This document shows, piece after piece, positions 35,226 through 43,859 of a stretch of DNA of 64,000 nucleotides. The notes under the pieces are model-generated. The model was not told where the DNA came from. It saw only the letters and a list, made by a program, of their open reading frames with translations, and ran no database searches. Every line of letters starts with the position of its first letter. Position 1 is the first letter of the stretch. The translations under genes were made by a program, and so were the position numbers. Where the stretch lies: assembly GCF_000379025.1 (NCBI RefSeq), contig NZ_KB900623.1:247327-311326 (forward strand), given 5' to 3'. The stretch is from Orenia marismortui DSM 5156 (GTDB lineage: Bacteria > Bacillota > Halanaerobiia > Halobacteroidales > Halobacteroidaceae).

Positions 35226-36568
35226 TCTTTGAAGGATTAGCCGATAAGTTACAAAATGCTTTTGATAAACTAAAAGGAAAAGGTAAGTTATCAGAAAAGG
35301 ATGTAAAAACTGCATTAAGAGAAGTAAAATTGGCTTTATTAGAAGCAGATGTAAATTTTAAAGTTGTAAAGAAATTTGTTAAAAAGATAGAAGAAAGAGC
35401 TGTGGGGCATGAAGTACTAGATAGCTTAACTCCTGCTCAGCAAGTAATTAAGGTAGTTAATGAAGAATTGACTGATCTGATGGGGGGTAGTCAAAGTAAA
35501 ATTACTTTTGCTTCTAACCCACCAACAGTTATTATGATGGCTGGTTTACAAGGGGCAGGTAAAACTACTACTGTTGGTAAGTTAGCCAAACTTTTGAAAA
35601 AACAAGGGAAAAATCCTTTATTAGTAGCTGGTGATATTTATAGACCGGCAGCTATTAAGCAACTACAGGTCTTAGGTGAAAGGGTAGATCAACCAGTATT
35701 CAGCATGGGAGATAAGCAAGATCCTGTCGATATTGCTAAAGCTGCTATCAGTAATGCTGAATCTAATGGCCATGATGTAGTAATTATAGATACTGCTGGA
35801 CGATTGCATATAGATGAAGAGTTAATGGATGAATTAAAAAATGTTAAAAAGGCAGTAAAACCTCATGAAATATTACTTGTTGTTGATTCTATGACTGGGC
35901 AAGATGCTGTAAATGTAGCACAAAGCTTTGATGAAGCTTTAGGAATTGATGGAGTTGTTTTAACAAAATTAGATGGTGATGCTCGTGGTGGTGCTGCATT
36001 ATCTATTAGCTCAGTAACTGGTAAAGCAATTAAATTTGGAGGTTTTGGAGAGAAGTTAGATGATTTAAAACCTTTCCATCCAGATCGAATGGCTTCTAGA
36101 ATTTTAGGGATGGGAGATGTTTTAACTTTAATTGAGAAAGCTGAAGAGCAATTTGATGCTAAGAAGGCTAAAGAGCTTGAAGAAAAATTAAGAAAACAAG
36201 AGTTTACTTTTGAGGATTTTTTAGATCAAATGAATCAAGTAAGAAATATGGGACCTTTAGATGAACTATTAGGCATGATCCCTGGTGTAGGTAAACAACT
36301 TAAGGGATTGAAGATGGATGAAGGTGAATTAGATAAAATTGAAGCAATTATTAATTCAATGACTATTGATGAACGTCGTCATCCAGAGATTATTAATGGA
36401 AGTAGACGGCGTAGAATTGCCGATGGAAGTGGAACCACTGTTCAAGATATAAATCGTTTGTTAAAGCAATTTAAACAGACCAGAAAGATGATGAAACAGA
36501 TGGGGGATATGACGAAAGGATTAGGTGGCGGTGGATTAAAAGGCAAATTTAAGCTACCTTTTATGTAA
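35222..36568 (+). CDS. ffh: Signal recognition particle protein Ffh
   Basis: Ffh binds signal sequences and the SRP RNA. The 448-residue protein has the N domain (FEGLADKLQNAFDKLKGKG), the GTPase (GLQGAGKTTTVGK, GDIYRPAAIKQL, IDTAGRLHIDEELMDEL, TKLDGDARGGAALS) and the Met-rich M domain, with the RNA-binding helix ERRHPEIINGSRRRRIADGSG. The GTG start overlaps ylxM (ATGTGA type overlap), so translation is coupled. Confidence 0.97.
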   Translation: MIFEGLADKLQNAFDKLKGKGKLSEKDVKTALREVKLALLEADVNFKVVKKFVKKIEERAVGHEVLDSLTPAQQVIKVVNEELTDLMGGSQSKITFASNPPTVIMMAGLQGAGKTTTVGKLAKLLKKQGKNPLLVAGDIYRPAAIKQLQVLGERVDQPVFSMGDKQDPVDIAKAAISNAESNGHDVVIIDTAGRLHIDEELMDELKNVKKAVKPHEILLVVDSMTGQDAVNVAQSFDEALGIDGVVLTKLDGDARGGAALSISSVTGKAIKFGGFGEKLDDLKPFHPDRMASRILGMGDVLTLIEKAEEQFDAKKAKELEEKLRKQEFTFEDFLDQMNQVRNMGPLDELLGMIPGVGKQLKGLKMDEGELDKIEAIINSMTIDERRHPEIINGSRRRRIADGSGTTVQDINRLLKQFKQTRKMMKQMGDMTKGLGGGGLKGKFKLPFM

Positions 36569-36660
36569 AATAGTTTTGAGTTACTAGTTATTGTTAAATA
36601 GTAATTAGTAAATTAAATATATTAAATTATAAATTATTACTCACAAGGAGGTGAAAGTTA

Positions 36661-36927
36661 ATGGCAGTAAAAATTAGATTAAGAAGAATGGGATCTAAAA
36701 GAAATCCTTTTTATAGATTAGTTGTTGCTGATTCTCGTAAGCCTAGAGATGGAAGATTTATTGAAGAACTTGGATATTACAATCCTACAACTGATCCAGA
36801 AACAGTTAAACTAGATGAAGAGTCTGCATTAAAATGGTTAAGCAATGGAGCACAACCTTCTAATACTGTTAGAAATATCTTGAGTCGTCAAGGAATTATG
36901 AAAAAGTTTGATGAAATGAAGAAATAA
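36661..36927 (+). CDS. rpsP: 30S ribosomal protein S16
   Basis: The 88-residue protein begins [26 protein letters not shown] and has [18 protein letters not shown] and [14 protein letters not shown], all S16 signatures. AAGGAGGTGAAAG precedes the ATG. It starts the conserved rpsP-khpA-rimM-trmD-rplS set. Confidence 0.98.
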   Translation: MAVKIRLRRMGSKRNPFYRLVVADSRKPRDGRFIEELGYYNPTTDPETVKLDEESALKWLSNGAQPSNTVRNILSRQGIMKKFDEMKK

Positions 36928-36958
36928 GGGTGTTAAGCTAAAATTGGAGGTGCTCCCT

Positions 36959-37189
36959 TTGAAGAAGGTATTGGAAACAATTGCGAAGAATATTGTGGAC
37001 AATCCTAAGGAAGTTAGAGTAAAAGAAAAAGAAGATGGTCAGGCTGTAATTTTAGAGTTAAGTGTTGCTGATGAAGATATGGGTAAGGTCATTGGCAAAA
37101 GAGGAAGAGTTGCTAAAGCTATTAGAACCATAATAACAGCTTCAGCAATTAAGGCTAACAAAAAGGTTACAGTAGAAATTGTAGATTGA
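36959..37189 (+). CDS. khpA: KH-domain RNA-binding protein KhpA (YlqC)
   Basis: This 76-residue protein is a single KH domain with the loop GKVIGKRGRVAKAIRT (GxxG) and the ending ITASAIKANKKVTVEIVD. TTG 36959 is chosen with GGAGGTG 8 bases upstream. KhpA pairs with KhpB to bind RNA in many Firmicutes. It is followed at once by a terminator, which separates it from rimM. Confidence 0.95.
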   Translation: MKKVLETIAKNIVDNPKEVRVKEKEDGQAVILELSVADEDMGKVIGKRGRVAKAIRTIITASAIKANKKVTVEIVD

Positions 37190-37196
37190 TTATTAT

Positions 37197-37228
37197 AAAA
37201 AGGCTAGAGTTTTAACTCTAGCCTTTTA
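37197..37228 (+). terminator. Terminator between khpA and rimM
   Basis: A 14-base-pair perfect stem (37197-37210 with 37214-37227) with a TTA loop, followed by a short T-run. Confidence 0.88.
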
Positions 37229-37272
37229 CTAATTTATAGTCTGTAGGGGTATAATAAAGAGAGGTGAAAATT

Positions 37273-37779
37273 ATGACATCAGATATGATTATCATTGGGG
37301 AGATAATTCGTCATCAAGGAAATAAAGGTGAAGTTAGGGTTAAACCACTAACTGACTTTTTAGAGAGGTTTGAGCAATTAGACAGTGTTTATTTAATTAA
37401 GAACGGAGATAAAAAAGAGGTCTATATAGAAGATGTATGGTATCATAAACAATTTATTATCTTAAAATTTGAAGGCTTTGATGAGATTGGACAAGCTATT
37501 GACCATAAAGGTTACTTGATTCAAATAGCAGAAGAAGATAAAGTAGAGTTATCCGCAGATAATTATTATGTTGAAGATGTAATAGGGCTTGAAGTTTATA
37601 CTGATAAAGGTGAATATTTAGGGATTGTTAATGAAATTTTAGAGACAGGTGCAAATGATGTATATATAGTTAAGGATGAGGAAACAGAGTTATTGTTACC
37701 AGCTATAAAAGATGTTATATTAGATATTGATCTATCGACTGAAAGAATGAAGGTTAAACTATTACCAGGATTAAGGTAA
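37273..37779 (+). CDS. rimM: 16S rRNA processing protein RimM
   Basis: RimM helps mature the 3' domain of the 30S subunit. The protein has the N-terminal barrel motif IIIGEIIRHQGNKGEVRVKPLTDF and the C-terminal PRC-barrel (VEDVIGLEVYTDKGEYLGIVNEIL, NDVYIVKD, LLLPAIKDVILDID). ATG 37273 has GAGAGGTG before it; GTG 37264 lies inside that site. trmD follows after 9 bases. Confidence 0.95.
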   Translation: MTSDMIIIGEIIRHQGNKGEVRVKPLTDFLERFEQLDSVYLIKNGDKKEVYIEDVWYHKQFIILKFEGFDEIGQAIDHKGYLIQIAEEDKVELSADNYYVEDVIGLEVYTDKGEYLGIVNEILETGANDVYIVKDEETELLLPAIKDVILDIDLSTERMKVKLLPGLR

Positions 37780-37788
37780 GGTGATAAG

Positions 37789-38532
37789 ATGAAATTTGAT
37801 ATATTAACTCTATTCCCTGAGATGTTTTCTAGTGTATTAAATTCTAGCATTTTGAATAAAGCTCAGGAAAAAGATTTAATTGATATAAATACAATAAATA
37901 TACGTGATTACACAACTGATAAACATAATCAAGCTGATGATTATCCTTATGGTGGAGGGGCTGGAATGGTAATGAAAGCAGAACCTATCTTTAGAGCAGT
38001 TGATGATTTAAAGCTAGCTTCTAGAGATATACCAGTTATTTTTCTAACTCCACAAGGTGATACCTTTAATCAAGATATGGCTAAAGAATTTGCTGAAGAG
38101 AAAGAACTAATCTTATTATGTGGTCATTATGAGGGAGTAGACCAACGGGTTAGAGATGAATTAGTTACTTATGAAGTTTCTATTGGAGATTATGTCTTAA
38201 CAGGTGGTGAGTTACCTGCTATGATCTTAGTTGATGCTATATCTCGTATGATTCCTGGAGTTTTAGGTAGCCAAGAATCAGCTATTCAAGATTCTTTTTA
38301 TGGTGATGTCCTAGATTATCCCCAATATACAAGGCCACAGGAATATAAAGGGCTAAAGGTTCCTTCAGTATTATTAAGTGGAGACCATGCTAAAGTTGAC
38401 CGCTGGAGAAGAAAGAAGGCCCTAAAGAAGACTTTATTCAAAAGACCGGATTTATTAGCTAATGCATCTTTATCAAAAGATGATAAGCTATTGTTAGCAG
38501 AGATTAAAGAAGAGATAAATGAGGAGGGATAA
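37789..38532 (+). CDS. trmD: tRNA (guanine-N1)-methyltransferase TrmD
   Basis: TrmD methylates G37 of tRNA. The product has [33 protein letters not shown], the knot motif [15 protein letters not shown] and [20 protein letters not shown]. The length, 247 residues, is normal. GGTGATAAG precedes the ATG. Confidence 0.97.
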   Translation: MKFDILTLFPEMFSSVLNSSILNKAQEKDLIDINTINIRDYTTDKHNQADDYPYGGGAGMVMKAEPIFRAVDDLKLASRDIPVIFLTPQGDTFNQDMAKEFAEEKELILLCGHYEGVDQRVRDELVTYEVSIGDYVLTGGELPAMILVDAISRMIPGVLGSQESAIQDSFYGDVLDYPQYTRPQEYKGLKVPSVLLSGDHAKVDRWRRKKALKKTLFKRPDLLANASLSKDDKLLLAEIKEEINEEG

Positions 38533-38533
38533 G

Positions 38534-39109
38534 ATGGGAGAACCTAAATTTTATTTAGCCTTAGTACATAACCCAGTATATAATAAACGGATGGAGGTCA
38601 TTACCACTACAGTAACTAATTTTGACTTGCATGATATTGCTCGTTCTAGTAGAACATATAATGTAAAGAAATACTATATTGTTAATCATTTAAAGTCACA
38701 ACAAGATTTAGTCAATAAAATGAGAGAATATTGGTCAGGTGATTTTGGATCAGAGTATAATCCAGATAGAAAAGAGGCTTTTAGTGTAATTGATGTAAAG
38801 TCTGAATTAGAGGATGTAATAGAAGATATTAAAGAAATTGAGGGTGAAGATCCAGTTTTAGTAACTACAGATGCTAGAATTTATCCTAATACTATTACTT
38901 ATAAAGATTTGCGTGAGAAGATACATACTGAAGATAGACCTTATCTTGTCTTATTAGGTACAGGTTGGGGATTGACTAAAGAAGTTATGACTTCTACAGA
39001 ATATATTTTAGAACCAATCTATGGAGCAGGGGATTATAATCACCTTTCTGTAAGAAGTGCTGCTGCTATTATTTTAGATAGATTGCTAGGAGAGAGCTGG
39101 TTTGAATAG
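38534..39109 (+). CDS. SPOUT-type RNA methyltransferase (TM1570-like)
   Basis: This 191-residue protein belongs to the family found after trmD in clostridia and Thermotoga. Motifs are FYLALVHNPVYNKRMEVITT, RTYNVKKYYIVNHL and PYLVLLGTGWGLTKEVM, followed by the knot-like end IYGAGDYNHLSVRSAAAIILDRLLGE. The RNA target has not been established as far as I know. ATG 38534 has GAGGAGGGA before it; the ATG at 38519 overlaps trmD and has no site. Confidence 0.9.
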   Translation: MGEPKFYLALVHNPVYNKRMEVITTTVTNFDLHDIARSSRTYNVKKYYIVNHLKSQQDLVNKMREYWSGDFGSEYNPDRKEAFSVIDVKSELEDVIEDIKEIEGEDPVLVTTDARIYPNTITYKDLREKIHTEDRPYLVLLGTGWGLTKEVMTSTEYILEPIYGAGDYNHLSVRSAAAIILDRLLGESWFE

Positions 39110-39153
39110 TATTAAGTACTTATAATTTATTTAAATTTAATTTAATGATCCTC

Positions 39154-39182
39154 TTGTAATCTATATGATATTATGCTATAAT
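39154..39182 (+). promoter_or_regulatory. Promoter for rplS
   Basis: TTGTAA (39154-39159) and TATAAT (39177-39182) are 17 bases apart. Transcription would start near 39189, at the beginning of the leader. Confidence 0.8.
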
Positions 39183-39189
39183 ATTTCAG

Positions 39190-39255
39190 TGTGACAACAG
39201 GCGGTCCTCTGGCCTTAAGTGGTTTAAGAACGTCTTGAGAGAGGGGGCAAGACTA
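39190..39255 (+). ncRNA. Probable ribosomal protein L19 leader RNA
   Basis: A short GC-rich leader lies between the promoter and rplS, with paired segments GGTCCTCTGGCC and GTGGTTTAAGAAC before the ribosome site GAGGGGG. Its size and place are those of the autogenous L19 leader known in Firmicutes, in which L19 represses its own mRNA. The match to the family is from memory of its form, not from a model search. Confidence 0.6.
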
Positions 39256-39600
39256 ATGAATATTATTGATGCTATAGAAAAAGAGCAATTAAAAAATGAT
39301 ATTCCTGAATTTAACTCTGGTGATACTCTTAGAGTTCACGTAAAAGTTCAGGAAGGTGGAAAAGAAAGAATCCAGATTTTCGAAGGTATCGTTATCAAGA
39401 GAAAAGGTGGAGGTATCAAAGAAACTTTCACTATTAGAAAGATATCCTTTGGAGTTGGAGTTGAACGTATTTTCCCATTGCATTCTCCAAAGATCGATAA
39501 GATTGAAGTTAAGAGACGTGGAGATGTAAATAGAGCTAAATTATATTACCTAAGAGAACGTAGAGGTAAGGCTGCTCAAGTAAAAGAAAAGAGATTTTAA
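39256..39600 (+). CDS. rplS: 50S ribosomal protein L19
   Basis: The 114-residue protein starts [25 protein letters not shown] and has [19 protein letters not shown] and [18 protein letters not shown], standard L19. ATG 39256 follows GAGGGGGCAAGACTA. It is transcribed from its own promoter and leader and ends at a hairpin terminator. Confidence 0.98.
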   Translation: MNIIDAIEKEQLKNDIPEFNSGDTLRVHVKVQEGGKERIQIFEGIVIKRKGGGIKETFTIRKISFGVGVERIFPLHSPKIDKIEVKRRGDVNRAKLYYLRERRGKAAQVKEKRF

Positions 39601-39620
39601 TTAATAACTTAAATTACAGC

Positions 39621-39650
39621 AGGGACTGGCTATTAGCCTGTCCCTTTTTA
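39621..39650 (+). terminator. Terminator after rplS
   Basis: AGGGAC pairs with GTCCCT, with a further GGC/GCC inside the stem, and five T residues follow. Confidence 0.88.
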
Positions 39651-39892
39651 CATACATGGATTATTCTTATAGAATAATAAATTATTTTTAGTAAAGAATA
39701 TATTATATTTAGCTTTTATGTAGATTGCTTATTTGCTGTTCTTTGTTAGTTTATTCTCTAGGGTCTTGGGATTTTGTGTGATCGATAAGTATATAAAAAC
39801 TATCATACTTATTTTCTTTGCTAATGGATAGTAGTTAGTAGCTGATAATTATTAGCTATCAGCTAATTCCTAAGTATAGGAGTGTTGTTAAA
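39651..39892. other. Intergenic DNA with a TAGCTGATA hairpin
   Basis: No gene was seen. Near 39840-39872 the TAGCTGATA...TATCAGCTA inverted repeat forms a small hairpin in front of lepB. Similar TAGCTA-rich hairpins occur at 43146 and 58450. Confidence 0.55.
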
Positions 39893-40393
39893 ATGTTAAA
39901 AGAGTACTTACAATCTATTTTGATTGCCTTAGTAATTTCTTTTTTAATTATTACTTTTGTTGCACAAGCTTTCTATATACCCTCAGGATCTATGAGACCA
40001 ACATTAAAGCCTGGAGATAGGATATTTGCTAATAAGTTTATCTATAGATTCAGGGAACCTCAGAGGCAAGAGATAATTGTCTTCAAATATCCAGTAGATC
40101 CTAGCAGAAGATTTATTAAAAGGCTGATAGGATTACCAGGAGATAGAGTTAAAATAATAGAAGGAAGAGTTTATGTTAATGGTAAAGCTTTAGAAGAGGA
40201 CTATACATTAGAAAAAAGTTATAGTGATTTTCCTGAGGTTAAAGTACCAGAAAATCATTATTTTATGTTAGGAGATAATCGAAATAATAGTGAAGATAGT
40301 AGGTTTTGGGGATTTGTTCCTAGAGAAAATATAGTAGGAAAGGCCTTTGTGATTTTTTGGCCATTAAATAGGATAGGACTAATTAAGGGGTGA
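39893..40393 (+). CDS. lepB: Signal peptidase I
   Basis: SPase I removes signal peptides outside the membrane. The 166-residue form has one N-terminal membrane helix, the catalytic Ser33 in IPSGSMRPTL and the Lys76 general base in RRFIKRLIGLPGD, then GDNRNNSEDSRFWG. This is the short Gram-positive (SipS-like) type even though the cell seems to have an outer membrane. The ribosome site is weak (AGGAGTG). rbgA begins 5 bases on. Confidence 0.96.
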   Translation: MLKEYLQSILIALVISFLIITFVAQAFYIPSGSMRPTLKPGDRIFANKFIYRFREPQRQEIIVFKYPVDPSRRFIKRLIGLPGDRVKIIEGRVYVNGKALEEDYTLEKSYSDFPEVKVPENHYFMLGDNRNNSEDSRFWGFVPRENIVGKAFVIFWPLNRIGLIKG

Positions 40394-40398
40394 TATAA

Positions 40399-41259
40399 AT
40401 GTCAATACAATGGTATCCAGGACATATGGTAAAAGCAAAAAGAAAAGTTGAAGAGAAATTAAAGTTAATTGATGTTGTAATTGAACTTTTAGATGCAAGA
40501 ATTCCTGTAAGTAGTAGAAACCCTGATATAGATAATCTTTTGGAAGGACAAAAGAGAATTATAGTTCTTAACAAGATAGACTTAGCAGAACCACAGCAGA
40601 CTAAAAAGTGGTTAAATTATTTTTCTAAAATTGCACCTACCTTAGCTGTTAATTCTTTAACTGGCAAAGGGGTAAATAAGATTTTAAAGTTAGCTAAGGA
40701 ATTGATGGCTGATGATTTATCAGCTATGAAAGAAAAAGGGAGAATGGAAAGAGATATTAGGATGATGATTGTTGGTATACCTAATGTAGGAAAATCACAA
40801 TTGATAAATCAATTAAGTAATAAAAGTAGTGCACGTACAGGTAATAGACCAGGTGTAACTAGAGGAGAACAATGGGTTAAATTAAGAAAAGGTTTTGAAT
40901 TATTAGATACCCCAGGGATTTTGTGGCCTAAATTTGAAGATGAAGAGGTGGGCTTTAAATTGGCTATTGCAGGAGCAATTAGGGAAATTATCTTTGATAG
41001 TGAACTGCTTGCTTATAAGATTGTTGAAATTTTACAAGAAGTTGCTCCAGAGAAATTAGAGGAAAGGTTTAATTTGGATTATTTGAATTCAGATACATAT
41101 GAATTAGTGGCTGATATTGGTCGGAGAAGAGGTTGTTTGCAATCAGGAGGTAGAATTGATCGAGAGAGGGTATCAGATATAATTATTAGAGAATTTAGAG
41201 AAGGAAAATTTGGAAGGTTAACATTAGAAGTTATGCCTAAAGATTGGGGGAGTAATTAA
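40399..41259 (+). CDS. rbgA: Ribosome biogenesis GTPase RbgA (YlqF)
   Basis: RbgA is needed for late assembly of the 50S subunit. The circularly permuted GTPase has G4 NKIDLA (residues ~54) ahead of G1 GIPNVGKSQLINQL (~131) and G3 DTPGILWP. It starts IQWYPGHMVKAKRKVEEKL, the family hallmark, and has a C-terminal helical domain. GGGGTGATA precedes the ATG. It overlaps rnhB by one base. Confidence 0.97.
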   Translation: MSIQWYPGHMVKAKRKVEEKLKLIDVVIELLDARIPVSSRNPDIDNLLEGQKRIIVLNKIDLAEPQQTKKWLNYFSKIAPTLAVNSLTGKGVNKILKLAKELMADDLSAMKEKGRMERDIRMMIVGIPNVGKSQLINQLSNKSSARTGNRPGVTRGEQWVKLRKGFELLDTPGILWPKFEDEEVGFKLAIAGAIREIIFDSELLAYKIVEILQEVAPEKLEERFNLDYLNSDTYELVADIGRRRGCLQSGGRIDRERVSDIIIREFREGKFGRLTLEVMPKDWGSN

Positions 41260-42041
41260 TGGATCTATCTGATTTAACTATCAAAGAGATAAAAAAGAAA
41301 GTGAAATCTTTAGAGGTGGTTTCAGAGGATTTAATTGAAAAATTAGCTCTAGATTCAAGAAAAGGTGTGCAAAGATTAGCCCAACAGATCTTGCGCAAAC
41401 AGAAGAAAGAACTAGAGGCTAGAAATAAATTTAGAAGAATGAGTGTACATGAAAATCGTTTGAGAGAACAGGGTTATAAAGTACTTGGTGGAATCGATGA
41501 AGCAGGGAGAGGGCCTTTAGCAGGACCTGTGGTAGCTTCGGTTGTAATTTTGCCAGAAGAGATATACATAAGTGGCCTTGATGATTCTAAAAAATTATCA
41601 GAGAAGAAAAGAGAAGAATTGTTTGATATAATCCAAAATCAAGCTATAGATATAGGTGTTGGAATTGTTCATAACAAGCGGATAGATGAAATAAATATTT
41701 TGCAGGCTACATATCAAGCAATGAGAGAAGCCATTAATAATTTAGACGTTAGTCCAGAATTTTTGTTGGTAGATGCAGAAACTATTCCAAATATAAGCAC
41801 TCCTCAAGCAGCAATTGTAGAAGGAGATAGTCATAGTATTTCTATAGCAGCAGCATCGATTATTGCAAAAGTTACTAGGGATAGGATGTTATTAGATTAT
41901 CATAAGCAGTATCCAGAATTTAATTTTGCTAGCCATAAGGGTTATGGAACTCAAGAACATATTCAAGCTCTTCGAGAACATGGACCGACTGAAATTCATC
42001 GTACTTCTTTTAAGATTGTTAATGAATTAATAGGTGGGTGA
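41259..42041 (+). CDS. rnhB: Ribonuclease HII
   Basis: RNase HII cuts the RNA strand at ribonucleotides in DNA. The core is GIDEAGRGPLAGPVVASVVIL with the catalytic Asp-Glu, DDSKKLSEKKRE, LVDAE, EGDSHSISIAAASIIAKVTRD and YGTQEHIQAL. An N-terminal extension of ~70 residues is the substrate-binding helical domain seen in Bacillus RNase HII. The start overlaps rbgA by one base (TAATG). Confidence 0.97.
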   Translation: MDLSDLTIKEIKKKVKSLEVVSEDLIEKLALDSRKGVQRLAQQILRKQKKELEARNKFRRMSVHENRLREQGYKVLGGIDEAGRGPLAGPVVASVVILPEEIYISGLDDSKKLSEKKREELFDIIQNQAIDIGVGIVHNKRIDEINILQATYQAMREAINNLDVSPEFLLVDAETIPNISTPQAAIVEGDSHSISIAAASIIAKVTRDRMLLDYHKQYPEFNFASHKGYGTQEHIQALREHGPTEIHRTSFKIVNELIGG

Positions 42042-42048
42042 TAGTAGA

Positions 42049-42276
42049 ATGATTAAAGCAGGAGATATATTAGAGGGAACTGTACTTGAAGTTAAGGAGA
42101 AGAGTGTCATTCTTAAATTTGGTACTAAGGCTATTGAAGCCAGCTCTAAGACAGATCTCAAAGTGGGAGAGAAGATTAAGGTAAAGATACAGGGATGGCA
42201 TAAAGGAAGACTTCTATTAAAAGTTTTAGATAAACCTAGTATTATGCCATCGAATTCAATAGATTTAAGAGTTTAG
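42049..42276 (+). CDS. Small protein, possible OB/S1-like fold
   Basis: The 75-residue product was not matched to a named family. The alternating pattern GDILEGTVLEVKEKSVILKFG...VGEKIKVKIQGWHKGRLLLKVL resembles a five-strand OB or S1-type barrel, which would fit RNA or peptide binding. GGTGGGTGA, partly inside the rnhB end, lies before ATG 42049, so it is likely the last gene of the lepB-rbgA-rnhB unit. Confidence 0.6.
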   Translation: MIKAGDILEGTVLEVKEKSVILKFGTKAIEASSKTDLKVGEKIKVKIQGWHKGRLLLKVLDKPSIMPSNSIDLRV

Positions 42277-42293
42277 TATAAAGGAAATTACTA

Positions 42294-42593
42294 TTATAAT
42301 ATTACAAGTTGATTTAAATACTCATAGAAGTCATCTCTTTTTTCTTTACTTTCAAATAGAAATAATTCATTTTTACCATAAGCTTCATGACCGATAAGTA
42401 GGCTAATTGTTACATCTAATCCCCAGTATTCTCCTTGAAGTTCTTCTATGAGTTCTTTAGGAGCTAATTTATCCAATTTAATTGAAGAATCTTTTTTGGT
42501 CATTAGGCTTAATAATTCTGTGAAATTTAATAAGATATTACTATACTCTAAATTTTTTTCGATATACTCTTCTATTTGAATATTCTTTTGCAT
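42294..42593 (-). CDS. Unknown small protein
   Basis: The 99-residue product is not recognised. It is acidic and appears helical (EEYIEKNLEYSNILLNFTELLSLM), with no membrane or signal segment. The ATG at 42593 (minus strand) has AAGGAAG 6-12 bases before it. It converges on the small OB-like gene with only 17 bases between them. The reading frame and ribosome site make it likely to be real, but the evidence is modest. Confidence 0.55.
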   Translation of the reverse strand: MQKNIQIEEYIEKNLEYSNILLNFTELLSLMTKKDSSIKLDKLAPKELIEELQGEYWGLDVTISLLIGHEAYGKNELFLFESKEKRDDFYEYLNQLVIL

Positions 42594-42743
42594 ATAATTC
42601 ACTTCCTTATTTTAGATTATAGAATGACTTTTAAGATTAGTCTAGAATAATTATAACATAGATGTACACAATAATTGAAGCATTATAATGTATTAATTAG
42701 ATAAGTGATTATATTTTAATTTTATAATAAAAGGTCAAAGATT

Positions 42744-42775
42744 AAAAAGCCCCAGCAAGTTAACTTGCTGGGGCT
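42744..42775 (-). terminator. Minus-strand terminator with no gene in front of it
   Basis: A 14-base-pair perfect stem (42748-42761 with 42762-42775) is followed by a T-run only when read leftward. Its transcript must start to the right, where no protein gene lies on the minus strand. Confidence 0.75.
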
Positions 42776-43101
42776 ATCTATATTAAAAGGTAACCTTAAA
42801 GATTACCTTTACTCTTATTATATGCAGAAAGATTAAAATCAGTACTTTATTTAAAGAAAGATTATGTTATTGTTGCCTATTAAATACAGTTACTTTGCTG
42901 TAAAAATTAATTTGCATATTAAAGATTCTAAGGTATAAGGTTAAACTAGAACTATATATATAAGCTGAACTAATAATTTTCATAAAAATATAAATAAAAA
43001 ACTTGTTTTTCTAGAAATTTAACTAATCTATACGAAGAATTTAAGAAAATTAAATTATATATAGAACATAAGAAAGAATTTAAATTTACTTAGAAAGAAG
43101 T

Positions 43102-43235
43102 TGAACCCCAAACTTTTTTGGATGCTAATTAAGTTCTGACCTTATTTATTAGCTAGTAGCCGTTAGCTAATAGCTAAAATACCTGCGTAAATCATCCAAG
43201 AGTTTCCACATTCATTCCTCTCTGGGGTTGAACAG
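43102..43235. ncRNA. Candidate structured RNA or palindromic element
   Basis: Nested pairing is visible. GTTGAACCCCA (43102-43112) pairs with TGGGGTTGAAC (43225-43235) with one mismatch, and AAACTTTTTTGGATG pairs with CATCCAAGAGTTT inside it. A TTAGCTA hairpin forms the tip. A stretch of ~17 bases on the right arm is unpaired. Strand and identity are unknown. I could not match it to 6S RNA, tmRNA or RNase P RNA. Confidence 0.45.
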
Positions 43236-43495
43236 ATAACTCCCCGCAAGACTTTAATTCTTAAAAGATTAGTAGAATTTAAATTTTAGGTATATAATAT
43301 GAAATTTTTATTAATTGATATATAAATTAATTTTTCAGTCCTTTATTCGTGTTAATTCGTGGCTAAAAATTATTTTAGTAATTAATTATGTTTTAATGAA
43401 ATTCTTTAATTCAATTTATATAGATTGCTATGTGAATAATGTATAATTCTATCAATACTGGTTAGTATATCTTATAATTGGGTAGGTGGTCTTAT

Positions 43496-43849
43496 ATGAA
43501 TACAAGAAGAATAGGAAGAAGAGGCGAGAAGTTAGCTAAAGATTTTTTAGTTAAGAAAGGCTATAAAATAGTAGAAGAAAATTTCTGGTGCCGTTATGGA
43601 GAAATAGATTTAATAGCAAAAAAAGAAGCTTACTTAGTATTTATAGAGGTAAAGCTAAGTAATATTGCATCTTATTTTACCCCTCAAGAAAAGGTTGATT
43701 ATAAAAAGCAATTAAAATTAAAAAAAGTAGCTAGTTATTATTTAAGTCTTCACCAAATTGATAGTGATTTTCGTTTTGATGTAGTAGCTATCTCGGCTTA
43801 TAGGGGTAAGGAAGAGATAGAGTTATTTAAAAATGCGTTTTATTGTTAG
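43496..43849 (+). CDS. yraN: YraN family protein (UPF0102)
   Basis: This is a small endonuclease-like fold protein. It begins MNTRRIGRRGEKLAKDFLVKKGYKIVEENFWCRYGEIDLIAKK and has LVFIEVKLS, which together give the conserved E, D, ExK pattern of restriction-endonuclease-like proteins. Its function is not established. ATG 43496 has GGTAGGTGG upstream. comM follows after 10 bases, a pairing usual in Firmicutes. Confidence 0.94.
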   Translation: MNTRRIGRRGEKLAKDFLVKKGYKIVEENFWCRYGEIDLIAKKEAYLVFIEVKLSNIASYFTPQEKVDYKKQLKLKKVASYYLSLHQIDSDFRFDVVAISAYRGKEEIELFKNAFYC

Positions 43850-43859
43850 GAGGAATGGA

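Larger units (their letters stand above)
42594..43495. other. 902-base intergenic region with a structured island
   Basis: No protein gene was recognised. It holds a minus-strand terminator (42744-42775), a small AAAGGTAA hairpin at 42786, a GC-richer structured segment (43102-43235), a TTCGTGTTAATTCGTGGC motif near 43348, and the yraN leader. Together the terminator and the structured segment suggest a minus-strand RNA. Confidence 0.55.

Noticed and set aside
37250-37272. TATAAT as a promoter for rimM
   Set aside because: The hexamer is so close to the ATG that transcription would start inside the ribosome site, and there is no -35 at proper distance.
43180-43260. 6S RNA, tmRNA or RNase P RNA in the yraN intergenic region
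   Set aside because: The segment folds, but none of the conserved blocks of these RNAs was found, so only a generic structured element is claimed.
43345-43375. TTCGTGTTAATTCGTGGC motif as a regulatory site
   Set aside because: This kind of string recurs in unrelated genomes and has no pairing or position that points to a function here.
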